From an uncultured Clostridia bacterium (lineage in GTDB: Bacteria; Bacillota; Clostridia; Christensenellales; Aristaeellaceae), in the NCBI GenBank assembly GCA_947165425.1, contig CAMVAJ010000013.1, forward strand, positions 1-45,617: a DNA stretch of 45,617 nucleotides. Reading direction: 5' to 3'. The translations under genes were made by a program, and so were the position numbers. The notes under the pieces were generated by a model, which had not been told where the DNA came from, did not search any database, and saw nothing but the letters and a program-made list of their open reading frames with translations. Shown piece after piece: positions 30,691-38,432 of the stretch (positions are counted from its first letter, which is position 1; each line of letters starts with the position of its first letter).

Positions 30691-33600
30691 TTATTTGTCG
30701 AGGGTCAGTAATCTGTTGACCGCTTCCACGATCGCCATGGAGGTGATGGTCGCGCCGGAGACCTCGTCGATATCGACGCCCAGCGTCAGCGGCGCTTTTT
30801 TGCCGATGAACTGGCTGGTGAAGATCTCCTCCGCGCAGCGCTGCCCCAGACCAGGCGTCTGGGAGCTGACATCCACGGCAAACGCTGTAATCGCGCCGTC
30901 TTCATCCTTGGTCAGCGCAATGGTGATCGGTTTATCCCCGTAGCCCTGAACGGTGATCGTGACCGCGTCCTCCGGCACGACAAAGGGAGGCAGCTCCGCC
31001 ACAGGCTCCTCAGCGGCGACTTCCAGTGTCTCAGCAGCGCCTTCAGACGCGGCAGAGGCCAGCAGTTCATTGACGGCATCCACGACCGCGGCGGAAGTCA
31101 CAGAGGCGGATGTAATCGCGTCGATATCGGTTCCGAGCACAAGGGGCGCCTTTTTGCCGATGAACTGGCTGGTGAAGCTCTCCTCCGCGCAGCGCTGACC
31201 GAGCCCGGGTGTCTGGGTGGAGGCGTCTACCGTCATGCTCGCAATGCTGCCATCGTCGTTCGTGGTCAGCGTTACGGTGATCGGCTTATCTTCATAGCCG
31301 GCCTTCGTGAGGGACAGGCCTTCGGCTCCAGCCGCTTCGTTCTCCTCTGCGGCTGCGGGTGCGGGAGCGATTTCGGCGGCCTCCTCCTCGACAGGTCTGG
31401 GGCCCTTGATCAGCAGCTCGTTGACAGCCTCAACGATCGCCATGGAGGTGATGGTCGCGCCGGAAACCTCGTCAATATCCACGCCGAGCGTCAGCGGCGC
31501 TTTCTTGCCGATGAACTGGCTGGTGAAGCTCTCCTCCGCGCAGCGCTGACCGAGCCCGGGAGTCTGTGAGCTGACGTCCACAGCGAGACTTGCAATCGCG
31601 CCGTTCTCGTCGGTGGTCAGCGCCACGGTAATCGGATGATCGCCGTAGCCCTGATCCGTCAGGGTCATCGCGCCCTCCGGCACGACAAACGGAGGCAGCT
31701 CCGGGATAACCTCTTCCTCTGCCGCTTTCGGTGCATTCGCAGCGCCTTCGGAATCGGAAGCCAGCAGCTCGTTCACAGCCTCCACAACCGCGGCGGACGT
31801 GACGGACGCGCTGGTGACCGCGTCGATGTCGGTTCCGAGCACGAGGGGCGCTTTTTTGCCGATGAACTGGCTGGTGAAGCTCTCCTCCGCGCAGCGCTGC
31901 CCAAGCCCGGGCGTTTGCGTGGAGGCGTCCACCGTCAGGCTTGCAATGCTGCCGTCTTCATTCGCAGTCAGCGTGACCGTGATCGGCTTATCCTCATAGC
32001 CGGCCTTCGTGAGGGACAGGCCTTCGGCTCCAGCCGCTTTGTTCTCGGCTTCAGCTGCGGGTGCGGGAGCAATAGCAGCAGTCTCTTCCTCGACAGGTCT
32101 GGGGCCCTTGATCAGCAGCTCGTTGACGGCTTCCACAACGGCTATGGAGGTAATCGTAGCGCCGGAGACCTCGTCGATATCCACGCCGAGCGTTAGCGGA
32201 GCCTTTTTGCCGATGAATTGGCTGGTGAAGCTCTCCTCCGCGCAGCGCTGTCCGAGACCGGGCGTCTGGGAACTGACATCCACGGCTAGGCTCGTGATCG
32301 CGCCATCCTCATCCTTGGTCAGCGCCACGGTGATCGGATGATCGCCGTAGCCTTGCTCAGTCAGGGTAATTGCACCCTCCGGGACGACAAACTCAGGCAG
32401 CTTCGCGTTCTCAACAGGGACCGTTTTCGCTGTTTCCGCGTTCCCTTCAAACGAGGATGCCAGCAGCTGGTTCACAGCCTCCACAACCGCGTTGGATGTG
32501 ATGGTTGCGCCCGTGACCGCGTCAATATCAGTTCCGATAGCCAGCGGCGCCGTCTTCCCGACAAACTGGCTTGTAAAGGCCGACTCCGCGCAGCGCTGGC
32601 CAAGCCCAGGCGTCTGCGTCGAGGCATCCACCGTCAGGTTTGCAATCTTGCCCTCGGCATCCAGCGAAACGCTGACAGAAACAGGCTTGTTCTCAAAGCC
32701 TTCGACTGAAATGGTCAGAGAGCCGTTGTCGGCATCATTCTGAGCATTTGCCGAAGCGGACGCGTCCGTCTTCGCGCTGGGCGTATTCAGCTCAGCGCTT
32801 ACCACTTTGCCGTTTTCAACCTGATAGTTAACCGTAATCTCACCATTATAATTCTCGGCGGCGGTCAGACGCGCGATGCCGCTGTCCGTCACCCCGAGGG
32901 ACGCGGTGGCATCCGCCGCAAGCTCGGTCACGCTCTCGGCGACGGCAGCCTCGGCTTCAACGGCATATGCGCCGTTGATGGCATCGACAACCGCCGTGGA
33001 GGTCACGGTGGCGCCGGTGAGCGCATCTACGTCCTCGCCAAGTGTGAGGGGGGCCGCTTTCCCGATAAACTGATCCGTAAACTCGGCTCCCTCGCAGTTT
33101 TGCCCGATTCCGGGCGTCTGGCTGGAGGCATTGACCTTCAGCTTGGAGATTTTTCCTTCGTCATCAAGGGACAGATTGACAACGACCTCACCGTCGCCGA
33201 ATCCGACCGCCTTGCCCACGAGGGCCGCGCCGGCTTTCCAGGGATTCTCCGGCACAGCCGCATTGATGGCATTGACCACCGCCGTGGAGGTCATCGTCGC
33301 GCCGGACAGCGCGTCCACGCCCTCGCTGAGCGTTACCGGGATCGCTTTGCCGACAAACTGATCAGTGAAGTCCGCGCCCTCGCAATTCTGGCCGATGCCG
33401 GGCGTCTGGGTGGATGCGTCCACCTTCAGACTGGCAATCCTGGTATCATCGTCGAGCTTAACGGTTACCTTGACAGGCTCGCCGCCAAAGCCTTCCGCCT
33501 CGCCCGCCAGGGTTGCGCCGGGGGTCAGCGCCGCGGTCTCGTTGGCTGCGCTCTCCAGCGCCACGGGCTTGCCAAACACCACGGAGCCGGTCTGCTCCTG

Positions 33601-34140
33601 ACCCATCACATTGGCGACGCAGGCTAGCGCGCTGTTTGTGGCCGCGAGCACCGCGTTGGAGGTCCGGGTCGCGCCCGAGAGGGCCTCAAAGGCACCGCCC
33701 TGAACCGCATCGAGGCCAAGCAGCTTCTGAACATTGGCCTCCTGCTTCCAGCGGGCGCCGAAGCCGTCCGTCTCCGCGAAATCGCTGTCGCCGATGACAG
33801 AGCCAACCACGCGGCCGGACGGATTGACGCCAAGAACAACCGCTACCGGTCCGCCATAGCCCTGCACGGACGCTTTGACACAGTAGCCGGCCAGAGTCTC
33901 CCCGTCCATGGCCTTGGCAAGACTTGAAACATTGTCAAAACCCTGAGGTACCGTCAGCTCCTCGTAGCTGCTCGCCGGCAGAACGGCCGAGAAGGACTCC
34001 GACAGCTGTTTCTGCTGATACGCCCTGATCGGACCTTCGGTGACCGAATTGGTCAGCGCGAGCGCGAGGGCGGCTACAAGTGCGATGATCCCCAGAATCA
34101 AGAAAGGCGGCAGCTTGCGCTTGGTCTTGCTCTGTTCCAT
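30691..34140 (-). CDS. Multi-domain FMN-binding protein with nine predicted flavinylation sites
   Basis: A 1149-residue extracytoplasmic protein anchored by one N-terminal helix (about 11-30; the following TNSVTEGPI is RnfG-like). It carries nine FMN_bind-type domains, each with a motif of the kind ApbE uses to attach FMN to Thr/Ser: SGATRT (155-160), SGATMT (279-284), TGATVT (375-380), then sites near 543, 659, 776, 893, 1010 and 1127. Sites 6 and 8 read TSASVT instead of SGAT-T. Domains 2-9 share QTPG(I/L)GQ(N/R)C with one cysteine each. The last five are near-identical 117-residue repeats. Pro/Ala/Glu-rich linkers join domains. GGAGGAG precedes the ATG. It lies 74 bp downstream of apbE, its expected maturation enzyme. 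Confidence 0.92.
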   Translation of the reverse strand: MEQSKTKRKLPPFLILGIIALVAALALALTNSVTEGPIRAYQQKQLSESFSAVLPASSYEELTVPQGFDNVSSLAKAMDGETLAGYCVKASVQGYGGPVAVVLGVNPSGRVVGSVIGDSDFAETDGFGARWKQEANVQKLLGLDAVQGGAFEALSGATRTSNAVLAATNSALACVANVMGQEQTGSVVFGKPVALESAANETAALTPGATLAGEAEGFGGEPVKVTVKLDDDTRIASLKVDASTQTPGIGQNCEGADFTDQFVGKAIPVTLSEGVDALSGATMTSTAVVNAINAAVPENPWKAGAALVGKAVGFGDGEVVVNLSLDDEGKISKLKVNASSQTPGIGQNCEGAEFTDQFIGKAAPLTLGEDVDALTGATVTSTAVVDAINGAYAVEAEAAVAESVTELAADATASLGVTDSGIARLTAAENYNGEITVNYQVENGKVVSAELNTPSAKTDASASANAQNDADNGSLTISVEGFENKPVSVSVSLDAEGKIANLTVDASTQTPGLGQRCAESAFTSQFVGKTAPLAIGTDIDAVTGATITSNAVVEAVNQLLASSFEGNAETAKTVPVENAKLPEFVVPEGAITLTEQGYGDHPITVALTKDEDGAITSLAVDVSSQTPGLGQRCAEESFTSQFIGKKAPLTLGVDIDEVSGATITSIAVVEAVNELLIKGPRPVEEETAAIAPAPAAEAENKAAGAEGLSLTKAGYEDKPITVTLTANEDGSIASLTVDASTQTPGLGQRCAEESFTSQFIGKKAPLVLGTDIDAVTSASVTSAAVVEAVNELLASDSEGAANAPKAAEEEVIPELPPFVVPEGAMTLTDQGYGDHPITVALTTDENGAIASLAVDVSSQTPGLGQRCAEESFTSQFIGKKAPLTLGVDIDEVSGATITSMAIVEAVNELLIKGPRPVEEEAAEIAPAPAAAEENEAAGAEGLSLTKAGYEDKPITVTLTTNDDGSIASMTVDASTQTPGLGQRCAEESFTSQFIGKKAPLVLGTDIDAITSASVTSAAVVDAVNELLASAASEGAAETLEVAAEEPVAELPPFVVPEDAVTITVQGYGDKPITIALTKDEDGAITAFAVDVSSQTPGLGQRCAEEIFTSQFIGKKAPLTLGVDIDEVSGATITSMAIVEAVNRLLTLDK
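30700..32560 (-). repeat. Tandem ~351-bp repeats encoding FMN-binding domains
   Basis: The anchor TGCCGATGAACTGGCTGGTG (one substitution in the last copy) recurs at 30801, 31155, 31506, 31857 and 32208, spaced 354, 351, 351 and 351 bp. A diverged copy sits near 32556. Copies alternate between two types, giving an A-B-A-B-A order. The ~702-bp A-B pair is therefore the duplicated unit. All spacings are multiples of three, keeping the frame. Confidence 0.9.
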
Positions 34141-34214
34141 GGTTGTCTCCTCCAGTTGTTATGTTGAAATTGTGTTTGCAATTGGATAACTGATTAAAGG
34201 AATCAGCGGGTTGA

Positions 34215-35213
34215 TCAATTGTTCAGATACGGGAAATCAGTTGTCGTCAGAACGGAGCCGTCTCTGAGAATCAGCAGACCCGGAAGGCCAATGCTCTCCA
34301 ATAGCTTGATGGACTCCGCGCTGCCCAGCACGACGCAGGCGGTTGCCAGCGCATCCGCGTCCATGGAGCTGCCAGTGACGATGGTCGCTCCGGCAACATC
34401 GCTCTCGGAGGGCAATCCGGTTTGCGGGTCAAGGATGTGGTGATATACCTTCCCATCCAGCTCAAACCATCGCTCATAGACGCCGCTGGTCACAACGGAA
34501 GTGTCACGGACGGTCAGCACGCATTTGATGCTTCCCTCCTCGCCCTGGGGATCCCGTATGCCGACGCGGAACGCGCTGCCATCCGGTTTGCTGCCGATGA
34601 CATAGACGTTCCCGCCAAAGTTGCAAATGGCTCCGGCGCAGCGCGGCTGTACCATCGCCGCGATCTGATCCGCAATATACCCTTTGGCGATGCCGCCGAG
34701 ATCGATCATCATGCCGGCGGGAAGCCGGACTTGATTGTGATCCATCAACTCAATTTGGCTGTCGTCAATCAGATGCAGCAGCGCAAGCCGCTCTTCGTCT
34801 GAAGGCATCCTTTTGGTGCCGCCCGTGAAATCCCAGAGAGCGGATATTGGCGCGATCGTGACGGAAAACGCTCCTCCGGTTTTCGCTGACAGCTCTTTGG
34901 CTCTTGCGAGAATGGACCAGGTTTCCGGTTCGACGGTAACAGGGCTGCCATCGGCGCGATTCAGCCGGTCCACATCACTGTCTTCGACGGTTTTGCTGAG
35001 GATTTTTTCATACCGGCGGCAGGCATCCCAGATGTCCGACATCAACGCTTCGTCCGCGTCGTAGAGCGTGATGGTCACGATAGTATTGAAAAAATAGCCA
35101 ACTTCGCTCGCGCGCTCCACGCGTTTTGCCTGTGCGCATCCCGAGATGGTCAAGAGAAAGCAGAGGAGCAGCGCGCCTGTCTTTAGAATAGGTTTTCGAT
35201 TGGACCCCGTCAT
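34215..35213 (-). CDS. apbE: ApbE, FAD:protein FMN transferase (lipoprotein)
   Basis: A 332-residue surface lipoprotein that uses FAD to attach FMN covalently to Thr/Ser of target proteins. The signal peptide ends in the lipobox LTISGC with lipid-bearing Cys 26. Family motifs are present: GYFFNTIVTITLYD, SKTGGAFSVTIAPIS, MIDLGGIAKGYIAD (FAD-binding) and CNFGGNVYVIGS; the magnesium-binding region VVTSGVYERWF, HHILDPQTGLP and SSMDADALATACVVLG follow. Its start overlaps the stop of the NusG-II gene by 4 bp (ATGA), and the multi-FMN gene is next downstream. This context makes that protein its natural substrate. All key regions look intact. Confidence 0.96.
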   Translation of the reverse strand: MTGSNRKPILKTGALLLCFLLTISGCAQAKRVERASEVGYFFNTIVTITLYDADEALMSDIWDACRRYEKILSKTVEDSDVDRLNRADGSPVTVEPETWSILARAKELSAKTGGAFSVTIAPISALWDFTGGTKRMPSDEERLALLHLIDDSQIELMDHNQVRLPAGMMIDLGGIAKGYIADQIAAMVQPRCAGAICNFGGNVYVIGSKPDGSAFRVGIRDPQGEEGSIKCVLTVRDTSVVTSGVYERWFELDGKVYHHILDPQTGLPSESDVAGATIVTGSSMDADALATACVVLGSAESIKLLESIGLPGLLILRDGSVLTTTDFPYLNN

Positions 35214-35590
35214 TCCTTCACCGCCAATTCAACGCTGACCCGATTGGGGAGGCAGATGATAAACGCGCCGTTCACGCGGGTCTCCCAGTTATCAACCGTA
35301 ACGGCGCCCATGTGGACGCAAAGCTGATTCTCACATGTGGAAGAGCGCATCACGGCGCCCTCGCTGGTAATCTCAATCACATTCTCGGCACCTGACTCCT
35401 GGCTGACCGTGACGGTCTGCGGCTGATTAAGGGGAACCCTGGCTACCTCTTGACCGTCAACCGTGATGATCACCGTGTCCTCAGTGATCGCCGAGGGCTC
35501 CGGCTTGGGGGCACAGGCGCTCAGGCACAGGAACGCAAGCAGCAGAAAGAGATAGGAGAGGATCCGGATGAAACCTGTTTTTCTATCCAT
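35210..35590 (-). CDS. NusG-domain-II lipoprotein
   Basis: A 126-residue protein with a lipoprotein signal (LLLAFLCLSAC, lipid-bearing Cys 26) and one NusG domain II-like beta-barrel. It has the family's hallmark cysteine pair C86-x4-C91 in SSTCENQLCVHMG, followed by the strand NGAFIICLPNRVSVEL. Such proteins are encoded beside ApbE and Rnf-type FMN proteins in many Bacillota, but their role is not established. The cysteine pair might exchange electrons or bind a cofactor; that is inference. It is the first gene of the operon and overlaps apbE by 4 bp. Confidence 0.9.
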   Translation of the reverse strand: MDRKTGFIRILSYLFLLLAFLCLSACAPKPEPSAITEDTVIITVDGQEVARVPLNQPQTVTVSQESGAENVIEITSEGAVMRSSTCENQLCVHMGAVTVDNWETRVNGAFIICLPNRVSVELAVKE

Positions 35591-35663
35591 GTTATCTCAA
35601 AGCGAGGCGTGTGTCTGGCGCGCCGCGCGGCAGGCGCATTAAAATGATCTGTCTTTCCTGCTT

Positions 35664-35692
35664 ATGATATCACACGCAGTCGAGTTTTGCAA
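35664..35692 (-). promoter_or_regulatory. Promoter of the flavin-transfer operon
   Basis: On the minus strand TTGCAA (35687-35692) and TATCAT (35664-35669) are 17 bp apart, about 75 bp upstream of the NusG-II gene. The interval from here to the tRNA (35693-35829) is A+T-rich and holds nothing else I can identify. Confidence 0.6.
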
Positions 35693-35829
35693 GGAAGGAT
35701 TCCCTCCGAAAATCAAAAATGGTTATTGCAGGATAAGCTTTAAATGCAATCCGGAATAAATCATTTTGCGCCAGAATGCATAGCTAAATGAAAGAAAAAC
35801 AGCAAAGTCATTTTGACCTTGCCGTAGCG

Positions 35830-35903
35830 TGGGGTTTAATGGACTCGAACCATCGACCTTCACGATGTCAACGTGACACTCTAACCAGCTGAGCTAAAAC
35901 CCC
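35830..35903 (-). tRNA. tRNA-Val (anticodon GAC)
   Basis: A 74-base cloverleaf on the minus strand. The acceptor stem GGGGTTT pairs with AAACCCC. The D arm GCTC-AGCTGGTTA-GAGT has one wobble pair. The anticodon arm TCACG-TTGACAT-CGTGA gives anticodon GAC, and the T arm GATGG-TTCGAGT-CCATT completes it. The discriminator is A. The 3' CCA is not encoded, so it must be added by a CCA-adding enzyme such as the one at 42.3 kb. Confidence 0.93.
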
Positions 35904-36001
35904 GTCAGCGAGTGTCAGTATAGCACACTTCCAATCATTTTGCAAGGCCTTTTTTTGAGCGCCCTGTAAAAGGATACCGATGCCGTTTTGAGCATTCCGC
36001 C

Positions 36002-36030
36002 TTGTCATGTTCCTGAAGTTGTGATACAAT
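36002..36030 (+). promoter_or_regulatory. Promoter of rex
   Basis: TTGTCA (36002-36007) and TACAAT (36025-36030) are 17 bp apart, about 85 bp upstream of the rex start codon. A short TTGT-GAT-ACAA palindrome overlaps the -10; it is too short to be a standard Rex operator. Confidence 0.55.
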
Positions 36031-36114
36031 CAATATGTAAGACTTTATTGCTTTTTCTTGCAGCTTTTTGCAGGCAAGGCGATAAGGCAAACGAATAGAG
36101 AGCGAGGAAATGTC

Positions 36115-36759
36115 ATGCCCGGCCAGCTGACAGATACCATTATGCGACGCCTTCCCATCTATTATCGCCATCTGTGCGAGATGGAGAGCGAGGGCGTGAC
36201 ACAGATCTCCTCCAAAGAGCTGGGGGATCGTCTGAACCAGACACCTTCCCAAATCAGACAGGACTTTAACTGCTTCGGAGGATTTGGAAGACAAGGGTAT
36301 GGCTATAAGGTCTCTGAACTCAAGGATCGGATCGGCGCTCTCTTGGGGCTCCACCGCGAACATCACATGATCGTCATCGGAGCCGGCAGCATCGGACGGG
36401 CGATAACGTGCTATCCCGCTTTTACAAGCGACGCTTTTCATGTGTTGGGGTTATTTGATATCGATCAGCAAAAGATTGGCAAAAGAGTCAACGGCCTGCC
36501 TGTGCATTCGATGGAGGATCTCCCCGGATTCCTTGACGAAAACCCCGTGGAGATCGCTGTGCTGGCAGTTCCACGTGAAGCCGCGCAGCAGTGTGCGGAT
36601 TTACTGGTGGAGAAGGGTGTCAGAGCGTTCTGGAATTTTGCGCCGGTTGACCTTCGGGTCGATCCTCAGCAATGCACGGTGGTAGACGTCCATTTGAGCG
36701 ACAGCCTTCAGCTGCTCTCCTGCAAGATGGAGATCGACAGGCTGTCAGAAGCGCTTTAA
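36115..36759 (+). CDS. rex: Redox-sensing transcriptional repressor Rex
   Basis: A 214-residue repressor that senses the NADH/NAD+ ratio and controls fermentation and respiration genes. The N-terminal winged helix spans about residues 1-80 (TIMRRLPIYYRHLCEM; LGDRLNQTPSQIRQDFNCFG; GRQGYGYKVSELKD). The Rossmann domain starts at MIVIGAGSIGRAI, and a C-terminal helix swaps between subunits. The ATG at 36115 is chosen from the family start and the upstream GAGGAAA. It is followed after 20 bp by the VanW-type gene, so they are probably co-transcribed. Its targets cannot be read from this window. Confidence 0.95.
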   Translation: MPGQLTDTIMRRLPIYYRHLCEMESEGVTQISSKELGDRLNQTPSQIRQDFNCFGGFGRQGYGYKVSELKDRIGALLGLHREHHMIVIGAGSIGRAITCYPAFTSDAFHVLGLFDIDQQKIGKRVNGLPVHSMEDLPGFLDENPVEIAVLAVPREAAQQCADLLVEKGVRAFWNFAPVDLRVDPQQCTVVDVHLSDSLQLLSCKMEIDRLSEAL

Positions 36760-36779
36760 CGCCTAAGGAAAGGAATTAC

Positions 36780-38402
36780 ATGCAGAATCAGCCGAGAAAC
36801 AGACGTTCAGCCCTTGGCAGAACAGAGGAACTGCGGCGCAGAGAATCAGAGCGGATCTCCGAAGGAAGCACCCTGCCCAACCGGCAGCAATCGGTCAAAC
36901 CTGACAGTGATTTCAAAGCCAAAAAGCATCCTGTTTTGTGGGTATTGCTCCTTCTGCTCAGCCTTGCCGGGATTGCGATGGCCCTGTTGATTGTAATGCC
37001 CCAGGCGACGGGCACGGCGATCTCAGGAATGCCGCGGATTGCCTTCGTCGACCGTGACGTCGTGACATATGATCACACATTGATCGACTCCCTGCGGAAA
37101 GGACGCGAAGAGCTCCGCGGAATGGAGCAATACTTCGGGCCGGGAATCGTCATAGATGAGATCGACGTTTCAAACATGACGATGGAGCAGGCGGCTCAGG
37201 CCATCGAAGCGGTGCCGGCAACGGGCGGCGGCCAGTTTTCCGTCACCATCGACATTCAGGGTGACCGCTACACCATCAATGATCAGCAGGTTCCGATGAC
37301 GCGCAACACCACGGAGGTGCTGGAGGACGCCTGGGCTTTAGGGCATGAGGAGCCTGAGGCCGCAGCGGGCGAGACGCTCCTCCAGGCCCGGCTGAGGCGT
37401 TTGGAGGAGAAAAGAAATCAGCCAACCCATTTCCAGACCGAGCTGACCTTCGACCATGAGAGCATCCGAAGCATTACGGACGGGATTGCCGCCCGATATC
37501 TGATTGAACCGGTGGACGCGACGATCGTCGGTTTTGATCCTGTCACGCTGGACTTCACGATCAGCAAGGATCAGGCCGGGCAGTATCTGGACGCGGATGC
37601 CCTCTTTGACGCGGTGGACACAGCGCTCAACAGCGGGGATCTGTTCGGAACCGTCTATCTGTCGCCCGAGACCGTTTTCGCTTCGATGACGACGCAGGAG
37701 CTCTCCGCACGGGTGGGCAAGATTTCATCCTTTACGACGCAGACCACCAACAATAAAAACCGAAATATCAATGTTCGTCTCTCAGCGGAGGCGATCAACG
37801 GGGACGAGGTTCTGCCCGGCGCAACCTATTCGTTCAATCAGGCGACAGGCCAGCGTTCTGAATCCAGGGGTTATAAGCCCGCCGCGGCGATCTCGGGAGG
37901 ACAGAACGTCGAGGAGATTGGCGGAGGCGTCTGCCAAACCAGCTCCACGCTGTTCAACGCAGTTGCCCGCGGAAACTTCGAGATCGTTGCGCGAAGCCCG
38001 CACGCCTGGCCTTCCTCCTATGTGGAGAAGGGCATGGACGCCACGGTAAACTGGCCCAGTCTCGATTTTGTATGGCGCAACAATACGGATTACCCGGTAT
38101 ATATTGTCGCGTCCTACGCGGACCGGCATGTGACGGTCGCGCTGTACGGCGTGAAACTCGAGGACGGCGTCGCGATTGAGCTGGATTCGATTGTCACGAA
38201 GACGGTCAAAGCGCCGGAGGGAGTCAAGGAAGTCAACAATCCCGAGCTGCCGCACGGCACACGTCAGACGACCGTAAAGGCCCGGAAGGGCTATATTGTT
38301 GAAACCTGGCAGGTATGGCTCCGCGACGGCATCGAGCTCAGCCGCAATCTGCTGTGCACCTCCACCTATCGCGCCTATCAGGAGACGGTGGAGTGGAACT
38401 GA
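36780..38402 (+). CDS. VanW-family cell-wall protein with G5 domain
   Basis: A 540-residue membrane-anchored protein. A basic cytoplasmic N-terminus (about 1-50) is followed by one helix (VLWVLLLLLSLAGIAMALLI, about 52-71). The next ~270 residues contain the peptidoglycan-binding-4 type repeat region (VSNMTMEQAAQAIEAV; DLISKDQAGQYLDADALFDA-like segment). Then comes the VanW domain (INGDEVLPGATYSFNQATG; GGGVCQTSSTLFNAVA; HAWPSSYVEKGMDATV). The C-terminus is a G5-like beta-domain ending in TYRAYQETVEW. VanW proteins are tied to wall remodelling, but the biochemical role is not settled. The ATG at 36780 has AAAGGA upstream; malQ follows after 30 bp. Confidence 0.88.
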   Translation: MQNQPRNRRSALGRTEELRRRESERISEGSTLPNRQQSVKPDSDFKAKKHPVLWVLLLLLSLAGIAMALLIVMPQATGTAISGMPRIAFVDRDVVTYDHTLIDSLRKGREELRGMEQYFGPGIVIDEIDVSNMTMEQAAQAIEAVPATGGGQFSVTIDIQGDRYTINDQQVPMTRNTTEVLEDAWALGHEEPEAAAGETLLQARLRRLEEKRNQPTHFQTELTFDHESIRSITDGIAARYLIEPVDATIVGFDPVTLDFTISKDQAGQYLDADALFDAVDTALNSGDLFGTVYLSPETVFASMTTQELSARVGKISSFTTQTTNNKNRNINVRLSAEAINGDEVLPGATYSFNQATGQRSESRGYKPAAAISGGQNVEEIGGGVCQTSSTLFNAVARGNFEIVARSPHAWPSSYVEKGMDATVNWPSLDFVWRNNTDYPVYIVASYADRHVTVALYGVKLEDGVAIELDSIVTKTVKAPEGVKEVNNPELPHGTRQTTVKARKGYIVETWQVWLRDGIELSRNLLCTSTYRAYQETVEWN

Positions 38403-38432
38403 GTTACATTATTTGAAAGAAGGGCTTCTTCT

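Noticed and set aside
30700-32560. CRISPR array, suggested by regular repeat spacing
   Set aside because: The period is about 351 bp, the repeats are coding and in frame, and no short direct repeats with unique spacers are present.
36019-36029. TTGT-GAT-ACAA palindrome as a Rex operator
   Set aside because: Known Rex sites are about 18 bp with TTGT and ACAA about ten bases apart. Here the arms are only three bases apart.
36058-36114. Longer N-terminus for Rex starting at 36058
   Set aside because: The extra 19 residues do not match the family start, and a GAGGAAA site supports the ATG at 36115.
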